Assembly (NCBI GenBank): GCA_963776465.1
Contig: CAVZMV010000002.1
Span: forward strand, 1,302,001 to 1,366,000
DNA length: 64,000 bases
Reading direction: 5' to 3'
Origin: DASRHK01 sp963776465
GTDB lineage: Bacteria; Pseudomonadota; Gammaproteobacteria; Nevskiales; Nevskiaceae
The translations under genes and the position numbers were made by a program. The notes beneath the pieces were generated by a model that did not search any database, was not told where the DNA came from, and saw only the letters and a program-made list of their open reading frames with translations. Positions within the stretch are counted from its first letter, which is position 1. Each line of letters starts with the position of its first letter. Below, piece by piece: positions 56,169 through 64,000 of the stretch.

Positions 56169-56568
56169 GCGCAAGCCCGCCAAGCGCGGCTCGGCCAAAC
56201 CCTCCGTCGCCAAGAGCGAGCCGGCCCTGGATTACGCCAAGCTCGCGGTCGCCGCGATCGAGGACGTGAAGGGCTTCGACATCCGGGTCCTGGACGTGCG
56301 CAACCTCACCACGATCACCGACACCATGATCGTGTGCAGCGGCACCTCGAGCCGCCACGTGAAGTCGATCGCCGACGCGGTGGTCGACCGGTTCAAGCAG
56401 CTCGGCCTGCGGCCGCGCGGCCTGCAAGGCCTGGAGCAGGGTGAGTGGGCGCTGGTGGACCTCGGCGGCATCGTGGTGCACGTGATGCAGCTGTCGACGC
56501 GCGCGTTCTACCAGCTGGAAAAGCTCTGGGACATCCAGGAGCAGGCGAAGCCGGCCGCCGTCGGGTAG
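56146..56568 (+). CDS. rsfS: Ribosome silencing factor RsfS
   Basis: 140-aa RsfS/Iojap protein, binds ribosomal protein L14 and blocks subunit joining in starved cells. After a basic leader (IKRKPAKRGSAKPS) come KGFDIRVLDVRNLTTITDTM and HVMQLSTRAFYQLEKLWD. Overlaps nadD by 23 bp; rlmH follows, the conserved nadD-rsfS-rlmH order. Confidence 0.95.
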   Translation: MKIRSPIKRKPAKRGSAKPSVAKSEPALDYAKLAVAAIEDVKGFDIRVLDVRNLTTITDTMIVCSGTSSRHVKSIADAVVDRFKQLGLRPRGLQGLEQGEWALVDLGGIVVHVMQLSTRAFYQLEKLWDIQEQAKPAAVG

Positions 56569-56577
56569 GGCGACCGC

Positions 56578-57048
56578 ATGAGAATCCGGCTCATCGCCGT
56601 CGGCACGCGCATGCCGGGATGGGTCAAGGAAGGCTTCGCGGACTACGCGGGGCGGATGCCGCGGGAATGCAAGCTGGAGCTCGTCGAGATTCCCGTGGCG
56701 GAACGCGGCAAGAACGCCGACATTCCCCGGCTCAAGCGCGCGGAGGCGGAAAAAATCCTGAAGGCCATTCCTGCGGACGCACGGGTCATCGCGTTCGAAG
56801 AGGGCGGTGAAACACTGGGGACCGACCAGTGGGCGCAGGCCCTCAAGGGTTGGCTGCAGGGCGGCCGAGACGTTGCCCTGCTGATCGGTGGGCCCGACGG
56901 CCTGGCCCCGGAAGCCCTGGCTCGGGCGGACCGGCGCTGGTCACTCTCCAGGCTCACCCTGCCCCACGCCTTGGCGCGGGTACTGGTGGCCGAGCAGCTG
57001 TATCGGGCGTGGACTCGGCTGACGAATCACCCGTATCATCGCGCTTAG
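56578..57048 (+). CDS. rlmH: 23S rRNA pseudouridine(1915) N3-methyltransferase
   Basis: 156-aa SPOUT methyltransferase. MRIRLIAVGTRMPGWVKEGF start, VIAFEEGGETLGTDQWAQAL, the knot motif VALLIGGPDGLAPEALARAD, and LSRLTLPHALARVLVAEQLY with YHRA at the end; all are RlmH hallmarks. Confidence 0.96.
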   Translation: MRIRLIAVGTRMPGWVKEGFADYAGRMPRECKLELVEIPVAERGKNADIPRLKRAEAEKILKAIPADARVIAFEEGGETLGTDQWAQALKGWLQGGRDVALLIGGPDGLAPEALARADRRWSLSRLTLPHALARVLVAEQLYRAWTRLTNHPYHRA

Positions 57049-57080
57049 CGTTGCATAAGCACGGAAGAGCTGGAGGGGCG

Positions 57081-57989
57081 ATGTCCGCGGGGAAGAAGCC
57101 GGATGATCCGGCGGAAGTTCCGCCATTTCTGCAGGCCAAGCCGGGTCAATCCAAGGATTCAGCCCCCAGGCCTGCCGATAAGCCGGTCAAGGCTCCCGAG
57201 ATTCCGTATTTTCTCCGGGGCGGGCCGGCCGCTCCTGCGCCTGACAAGCCGACGCCCAGAACGGGCGAAGCGGCGTCCAAACCAGCCGCGCCTCCAGACG
57301 CCGGAATCCTGCGGGGATACAGCAGCCCGCCGCCGCACCCGCGGCCGACGAGCCCGCCCGCGCCGCCGAAGCCGGACGTCACACCGGCCTTCCTCAAGCC
57401 CGGGGCGCAGCTGCCCGAAAACGAAATACCGGTGCATGCCGATCTGATCTCCTCCGAGGAAGTCCAGCGCAAGCTCGACGAAATGGCCAGGGCGAGCGAG
57501 AAGGACCGGTCTGCAGAGGTGCCGCTGGTGCACCAGGTGACGGCGCCCGCCAAGCCTGCCGAGCCGACCCGCTCGACCGTGATCGACTGGGAGTCGGCGC
57601 CGGCGATCTTCGACCAGATGGTCACCGGAATCCGCCGCGATCGCCAGGTGCAGCAACGCGAGACCCAGGATCAGCAATCCAAGATCGACGCAGACTGGCA
57701 GCACGTGCTGGAGTCGATGCGCGAGCTCGAGCGCAAGGTCCAAGGTCATCCCAACCTCATCTACTTCACCATCTCGCGCGACCAGCGCGACATCTCGGTC
57801 AAGCTGGTCGATCACAACGACAAGCGCGGCTATTCGCTGTTCACGCTGTCACGCCGGCACCCGGCGGGCGCGCATCCGTCGCTCAACGCGGTCTGGCTGA
57901 TCGAGTTCCCATTGCGCGAGTGGCACTACTACGACGCCAAGGAAGCGATGGCGGAGCTGGTGCTGCGCATCGCCGGACACTTGGCGTAA
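57081..57989 (+). CDS. Proline-rich protein of unknown function
   Basis: 302-aa protein from ATG 57081 with GGAGG upstream. Residues 1-120 are Pro/Ala/Lys rich with the short repeat-like phrases VPPFLQ, IPYFLRGG and TPAFLKPG, which suggest a disordered region with recurring binding motifs. Residues about 165-302 look folded: VIDWESAPAIFDQMVTGIRR, a charged helix, then a beta part ISRDQRDISVKLVDHNDKRG and WLIEFPLREWHYYDAKEA. No family recognised. It meets acs stop to stop (57989/57990). Confidence 0.65.
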   Translation: MSAGKKPDDPAEVPPFLQAKPGQSKDSAPRPADKPVKAPEIPYFLRGGPAAPAPDKPTPRTGEAASKPAAPPDAGILRGYSSPPPHPRPTSPPAPPKPDVTPAFLKPGAQLPENEIPVHADLISSEEVQRKLDEMARASEKDRSAEVPLVHQVTAPAKPAEPTRSTVIDWESAPAIFDQMVTGIRRDRQVQQRETQDQQSKIDADWQHVLESMRELERKVQGHPNLIYFTISRDQRDISVKLVDHNDKRGYSLFTLSRRHPAGAHPSLNAVWLIEFPLREWHYYDAKEAMAELVLRIAGHLA

Positions 57990-59957
<1,968 letters not shown>

Positions 59958-60012
59958 GTCGTCTCCGGACCGGTGCGCGATAATCGAGTGCGCATCCTAA
60001 CTCCCGGCTTCC

Positions 60013-60867
60013 TTGCACTACCAACACAGCTACCACGCAGGCAACTTCGGCGACGTGTTCAAGCACGCGCTGCTGGGCGCCTTGCTTTCCGCCCTCAACC
60101 GCAAGGAAGCGCCGTGGTTCTACCTGGAGACCCATTCCGGCGCCGGCAGCTACGACCTGTCGCGCGAGGCCGCGCGCACCGGCGAATTCCAGGACGGCAT
60201 CGCCCGGCTGTGGAACCTGCGCTCGCGCGAGTCGCCGCTGACCGAGCTGCTGCGGCTGGTCGCCGCGCTCAATCCCGACGAGCAGCTGCGCGGCTACCCG
60301 GGCTCGCCGCTGATCGCGCAGGCGCTGGCGCGGCCGCAGGATCGGCTGGCGTTCTGCGAGAAGATCCCCGAGGTCGCCGCGTCGCTGAAGAAAGCGCTGG
60401 GCCGCGACGCGCGCGTGGCGGTGCATGCGCGCGACGGCTACGAGGCCTACGCGCTGCTGCCGCCGGCCGAGAAGCGCGGCCTCGTGCTGATCGACCCGCC
60501 GTTCGAGGCGCGAGACGAGTTCGACATCGTCGGCGAATTCCTGCAGCGCGCCGTCGGCCGCTTCGCCAACGGCGTCTACGCGGCCTGGTACCCGGTCAAG
60601 AACCGGCACGCTGCCGATCGCTTCCTGCGCCGCCAGGGCGCCGAGCTAGATCGCCCGGCGATCCGCCTGGAGTTCGATACCGGCGCGCGCGCCGAGGGAC
60701 AGATGCGGGGCTGCGGCATGCTGGTGGTGAACCCGCCATTCGGATTCGAAGCCCAGGCCCGCAGCATGCTCTCGTTCCTCACGCGCCCACTGGCGCAGGG
60801 GCCAAAGCCCGGCTGGTCGGTCGGCCCGCTGGCGAAGGCGGCGCCGCGCGCGAGCAGCAAGCGATGA
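60013..60867 (+). CDS. rlmJ: 23S rRNA (adenine2030-N6)-methyltransferase RlmJ
   Basis: 284-aa RlmJ. The TTG start at 60013 gives LHYQHSYHAGNFGDVFKHAL, matching the family N-terminus. SAM/target motifs: WFYLETHSGAGSYDL, AVHARDGYEAYALLPP, LVLIDPPFEARDEF (DPPF catalytic motif) and GCGMLVVNPPFGFEA. The TTG start has no strong ribosome site. Divergent from acs by 55 bp; stop overlaps the dioxygenase ATG (ATGA). Confidence 0.94.
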   Translation: MHYQHSYHAGNFGDVFKHALLGALLSALNRKEAPWFYLETHSGAGSYDLSREAARTGEFQDGIARLWNLRSRESPLTELLRLVAALNPDEQLRGYPGSPLIAQALARPQDRLAFCEKIPEVAASLKKALGRDARVAVHARDGYEAYALLPPAEKRGLVLIDPPFEARDEFDIVGEFLQRAVGRFANGVYAAWYPVKNRHAADRFLRRQGAELDRPAIRLEFDTGARAEGQMRGCGMLVVNPPFGFEAQARSMLSFLTRPLAQGPKPGWSVGPLAKAAPRASSKR

Positions 60868-61731
60868 GCAACGACCTCAACAGCGGCTTCGACATCGCCG
60901 CGCACCTGCAACAGCTGCGCGAGCAGGGCTACACCATCATCAAGGACTTCCTGTCGGCGGAAGTTCTCTCGGAAGTGCGCCGCGAGCTCAAGCCGCACTT
61001 GTCCACGCACAGCGGCCGCAACAACTTCGAGGGCTACAAGACCGAGCGCGTCTACACGCTGGTCGCGCGCGCCAAGGTTTTCGAGCGCATCGTCGACGAC
61101 GCGCGCGTGATGGCGCTGTGCGCGAAGTTCCTGAAGCCGGGCTACCTGCTGACGGCGAGCCAGGCGATCTGCATCTACCCCGGCGAGACGCCACAGCCGA
61201 TCCACTCGGACGATGCCTTCTACACGCTGCCGCGCCCGCGCGCGCCGATCAGCGTCAGTACCATCGTCGCCGTCGACGACTTCACCGCCGAGAACGGCGG
61301 CACCGAGGTCATCCCCGGCAGTCACGCCTGGGGCGACGAGCGCGTGCAGAACATCTACGACAACGGCTTGGACACCGAGGCGCCGGCCCACCCCGACCTG
61401 GAGTGCCAGCTCGAGCCCGTGACCATGCCGGCCGGCGCCTGCGTGTTCTTCCTCGGCACGCTGCTGCATCGCGGCGGCGCCAATCGCAGCGACAAGCCGC
61501 GCCTGGCGTTCTCCAACCAGTACCTGCGAGCCCTGGGCGCGCCAGCAGGAGAACTTCTTCTTTGGGGTGCCGCGCGAGATTGCACGCGACATGTCGCCCC
61601 GCGTGCAGGAGATGCTGGGCTATTCGATCTGGCCGCCGTTCATGGGCCAGGTCACCGCGTCGCACCCGATGAAGGTGCTGCGCGAGGATTACGCCAACGC
61701 CGTCGCCAGGGATCGCGGGAAGAAAACATGA
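60864..61731 (+). pseudogene. Phytanoyl-CoA dioxygenase (PhyH) family protein, frameshifted
   Basis: Fe(II)/2-oxoglutarate-dependent dioxygenase-like protein. The first frame gives MSNDLNSGFDIAAHLQQLRE, iron ligands in PQPIHSDDAF (HxD), ENGGTEVIPGSHAWGDE, and the distal His/Arg in FLGTLLHRGGANRSDKPR. At about 61529 the frame breaks; the rest (ARQQENFFFGVPREIARDM, MLGYSIWPPFMGQVTASHPM) lies in the next frame to TGA 61729-61731. Deleting one A at 61529 restores 288 aa. Without repair the reading frame runs into the NUDIX gene. Substrate unknown. Confidence 0.88.
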
Positions 61732-62270
61732 GCAACGACAAGCACGCCGACAAGCACGAGATCCTGGCGGAAGGGAAATTCCTGCGCCTCAACAAGATCG
61801 GGCGATGGGAGTTCGTCAGCCGCGTGCATTCCAGCGGCGCCGTCCACATCATGGCCACGACCTCCGACGGCCGCATCATCCTGGTCGAGCAGCCGCGCGT
61901 GCCGGTGAACGCGCGCACGATCGAGCTTCCGGCCGGCATCGTCGGTGACGAGGCTGCGCATCGTGGCGAGAAGGTGGAGACCTGCGCGCTGCGCGAGCTC
62001 ATGGAGGAGACCGGCTATTTCTCGCACGAGGCGCGGGTCGTCTATTCCGGCCCGACCGCGCCGGGTCTCACCTCAGAGATGGTGCACCTGGCGCGCATCG
62101 TCAACGCCGAGAAAAGCGGCGTCGGCGGCGGCGTGGAAGGCGAGGACATCACCGTGCACCTGGTAGAGCCGGGCGAGCTCGAGCAGTTCCTCGCGCGCAA
62201 GCGCGGCGAGGGTCTGCTGATCGATCCGCGGATCTACCTGGGGCTGCACTTCCTGCGTACCGAGGTGTAG
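61728..62270 (+). CDS. NUDIX hydrolase
   Basis: 180-aa NUDIX protein of the ADP-ribose pyrophosphatase type. Nudix-box core EKVETCALRELMEETGY (residues 81-97) has the R-E-x-x-E-E-x-G order; the leading Gly of the box is not at its usual place (Glu75 there). TIELPAGIVGDEA precedes it. Likely cleaves nucleoside diphosphate-linked compounds; substrate unknown. Its TAG stop is part of the palindromic repeat at 62266. Confidence 0.9.
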   Translation: MSNDKHADKHEILAEGKFLRLNKIGRWEFVSRVHSSGAVHIMATTSDGRIILVEQPRVPVNARTIELPAGIVGDEAAHRGEKVETCALRELMEETGYFSHEARVVYSGPTAPGLTSEMVHLARIVNAEKSGVGGGVEGEDITVHLVEPGELEQFLARKRGEGLLIDPRIYLGLHFLRTEV

Positions 62271-62318
62271 GAGCGGCCGTTGGCCGCGACACGGTCGGGG
62301 CTAACAGCCCCTCCTACA
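62266..62318. repeat. TGTAGGAG palindromic repeat, copy 2
   Basis: Inverted arms TGTAGGAGCGGCC (from 62266, +) and TGTAGGAGGGGCTG (from 62318, -), the right arm nearly the same as in copy 1. The left TAG is the stop of the NUDIX gene. On the minus strand the metallophosphoesterase frame reads through the arm (CRRGC) and stops at the TAG in GGGCTGTTAGCCCC. Confidence 0.9.
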
Positions 62319-63347
62319 CAACGTCCGCATGAACACCGGCTTGGGCCGTGCGTCCTCGTCGCGCGGCAGCTCCGCGTCCTCGTCGAGCGCGAATGCAGCG
62401 CCGGTGAGGCGCGTGCGATCGAGCTCGAACCAGAAGAACCCGTAGCGCCCACCCTGCTGCCAGAACGCCGCCTGATCCTTGCTGAACAGCGCCGTCACCT
62501 GCGCGCCGCCGGCGCCCGACGTCACGAACTCGGTCCTGCCGCACGCCGCCACGGGCTTGAGCCACTGCAGATCATGGTCATGGGCCTGCAGCATCAGGTC
62601 GACGCCCGCCGCGCAGATGCTCTTGTCGACGAGATCGCGCCACAACTTCCCGCCCGCATGTCGGCTCGTGGGAGATCGGACCAGGTAGCGCCCGGCGCTG
62701 CCGTGGCCACCCCCGGACACGTACGGATGATGCGCGATGGCGATCTTCCACACAGCTGTGGACGCCTTTAGCGCCTTTTGCAGCCACGACAGCTGCTTCT
62801 CGGCGTAGGCCTCGGCCTTCCACGTCGGATCGGGATCGTCCGCGGAGGGCGCGACCGGCGTGGAGTCCAGCGCGAAGAACTCCACCAGCGACCGGCTGGC
62901 GTTGGTCGGAGCGTTGAACTGGTAATAGCGCGCCGGCATGTGCCACTTGTCGCTGCTGCGATCCTGGCGGCGCGAGTACTCGACCTGGTAGTCGCCGTAG
63001 CGGTTGTGCGCACCGTCCTCGCCGTTATCGTGGTCGCCGAGAACGGCGAAGAACGGGATGTCGAGCTCTTCGTAGGGCTCCTCGAACTTGGTCTCGAACT
63101 GCCGGTCGTGCGCCGAGTGCACGCCGTCGGGATAGAAGTTGTCGCCGAGCATCACCGCGAAATCGCAGCCGCGCGTGGCGCAGACCTCTGACATCGCCTG
63201 CGCGACCGCCATCTGTCCGACCCGGCCCGACCCGGCGTCGCCCAGGGCGACGAAGCGCACGGTTTCTTTAGGCGCCGGCGCGGGCGCGGCCGCGTCGGCG
63301 TGCGCGGCAAGACACAGCAGCGCAAGCGGGAGGAGCCGGAAAGTCAT
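62301..63347 (-). CDS. Secreted metallophosphoesterase (acid phosphatase-like), paralog 1
   Basis: 348-aa metallophosphoesterase with a Sec signal peptide (FRLLPLALLCLAAHADAA). Metal motifs in order: LGDAGSG (D), VMLGDNFYPDG (GDN), VLGDHDNGE (GDH-type), AIAHHPYVSGG and LQAHDHDLQWL (GHxH-like). The layout is like tartrate-resistant/purple acid phosphatases. Mature C-terminus MRTLCRRGC is partly encoded by the repeat. It follows the second phosphoesterase gene on the same strand by 12 bp. Confidence 0.9.
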   Translation of the reverse strand: MTFRLLPLALLCLAAHADAAAPAPAPKETVRFVALGDAGSGRVGQMAVAQAMSEVCATRGCDFAVMLGDNFYPDGVHSAHDRQFETKFEEPYEELDIPFFAVLGDHDNGEDGAHNRYGDYQVEYSRRQDRSSDKWHMPARYYQFNAPTNASRSLVEFFALDSTPVAPSADDPDPTWKAEAYAEKQLSWLQKALKASTAVWKIAIAHHPYVSGGGHGSAGRYLVRSPTSRHAGGKLWRDLVDKSICAAGVDLMLQAHDHDLQWLKPVAACGRTEFVTSGAGGAQVTALFSKDQAAFWQQGGRYGFFWFELDRTRLTGAAFALDEDAELPRDEDARPKPVFMRTLCRRGC

Positions 63348-63359
63348 ACCCCACTATTG

Positions 63360-64000
63360 TTAGCGCTTTCGCTCCAGCGTGCGCTGAAAGGCGACCTTCG
63401 GCTTGCCGCCGGCGTCGAGCGGCAGCTCCGCGGCCTCGTCCAGCCCGAAGGCCACGCCCGTGAGCCGCTCGCGGCTGACCTCGAACCAGAAGAATCCGTA
63501 GCGATCGCCTTTCTGCCAGTGCGCGGGCGGACCGCCCGCCGGCGGCGCAGTCAGGTGCGCTCCACCGGCACCGGAGGTGACGAACTCGGTGCGGCCGCAA
63601 CTACGGAACTGCTTGGACCATTCCAGGTGGTGGTCGTGACCTTGCAGCATCAGATCGACGCCGGCGGCGCAGACGCTGCGCTCGACGAATTCCTTCCAGC
63701 GCGGGCTGTCCGGCGCGTACGGCTGATGCGCCAGCGCGATCTTCCACGCGGCCTTCGAATCGTGCAGCGCCTCCTGCAGCCAGCGCAGTTGCGCCACGCC
63801 GTAGACCTCGGGACTCCATTTCGGATCGGGATCGCCGGCGTAGCGCGTGAGTGGCGTCGAATCGATGGCGAAGAAGTCGATGTACGCCGCGGCGCCCTGC
63901 AACGGGGCGGAGAACTGGTAATACCGCGCCGGCATCCGGAACCGGTCGCTGACGCGATCGTCGCGCTGTGCGTACTCGACCTGGTAGTCGCCGTAACGGT
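63360..64000 (-). CDS. Metallophosphoesterase, paralog 2 (N-terminus beyond window)
   Basis: The C-terminal 213 or so residues of a protein clearly paralogous to the one downstream: RYGDYQVEYAQRDDR, MPARYYQFSAPLQGAAAYID, IALAHQPYAPDSPRW, LMLQGHDHHLEWSKQF, GRTEFVTSGAGGAHLT, RYGFFWFEVSRERLTG. It ends FQRTLERKR without repeat sequence, which shows what the other copy's tail probably looked like. The gene runs off the right edge. Likely a tandem-duplicated secreted phosphatase. Confidence 0.9.
   Translation of the reverse strand, partial: RYGDYQVEYAQRDDRVSDRFRMPARYYQFSAPLQGAAAYIDFFAIDSTPLTRYAGDPDPKWSPEVYGVAQLRWLQEALHDSKAAWKIALAHQPYAPDSPRWKEFVERSVCAAGVDLMLQGHDHHLEWSKQFRSCGRTEFVTSGAGGAHLTAPPAGGPPAHWQKGDRYGFFWFEVSRERLTGVAFGLDEAAELPLDAGGKPKVAFQRTLERKR

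Overview
The window is GC-rich, densely coded bacterial chromosome, mostly housekeeping, with genes often joined by ATGA, GTGA or TGATG start/stop overlaps. The gene set points to a gammaproteobacterium: ribonuclease G-YhdP-TldD order, crp divergent from a yhfA-like osmC gene, prlC, gor, rlmJ, and the order nadD-rsfS-rlmH. The dispersed palindromic repeats recall Xanthomonadales/Nevskiales genomes. The order-level placement is inference. No rRNA, tRNA, CRISPR array, prophage or insertion sequence was seen.

Layout. 1-12.8 kb (+): a lipoprotein with its own terminator, then a tightly packed run maf, rng, yhdP, nitrilase-like amidase, tldD, SRPBCC protein, rsmD (frameshifted), coaD, ferredoxin and ggt; a palindromic repeat rewrites the ggt signal-peptide region. 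12.8-16.9 kb (-): an HD-domain protein (frameshifted), xthA, a repeat-bearing spacer and prlC. 17-22.9 kb (+): gor, a lipoprotein esterase, HMG-CoA lyase, acetoacetyl-CoA synthetase and gpmA. 23-28 kb: small unknown genes, a very large penicillin-acylase-type lipoprotein and an Ig-like lipoprotein meeting at a shared terminator. 28.3-30.6 kb: a ROK sugar kinase, a P-loop kinase and an alpha/beta hydrolase, with a palindromic repeat supplying stop codons.

30.6-37.6 kb holds an Anbu locus: transglutaminase/DUF2126 protein, the proteasome-like Anbu peptidase, an alpha-E protein and a circularly permuted ATP-grasp. This conserved but poorly understood set is thought to make and process a peptide product. 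A decayed HicAB toxin-antitoxin module sits inside it. 37.6-44.4 kb: cupin, YihY, FadD, a phasin with a near-consensus sigma70 promoter, small conserved proteins, MarC, PurC and a CopD-like protein. 44.5-49.1 kb: rpe followed by trpEGDC, with a candidate trp leader peptide (two Trp codons directly before its stop) and mutually exclusive hairpins between rpe and trpE. 49.1-57 kb: crp, osmC, speD, two DUF2188-like proteins, a CheY-type regulator, coq7, holA, proA, nadD, rsfS and rlmH. 57-64 kb: a proline-rich unknown, acs, rlmJ, a PhyH-type dioxygenase (frameshifted), a NUDIX hydrolase and two tandem metallophosphoesterases.

Three conserved genes (rsmD, the HD-domain gene and the PhyH gene) are each broken by one extra base, a pattern that fits consensus sequence errors as well as real decay. 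Three families of dispersed palindromes are visible, two of them with two copies each. One family shows compensatory changes in its hairpin stem.
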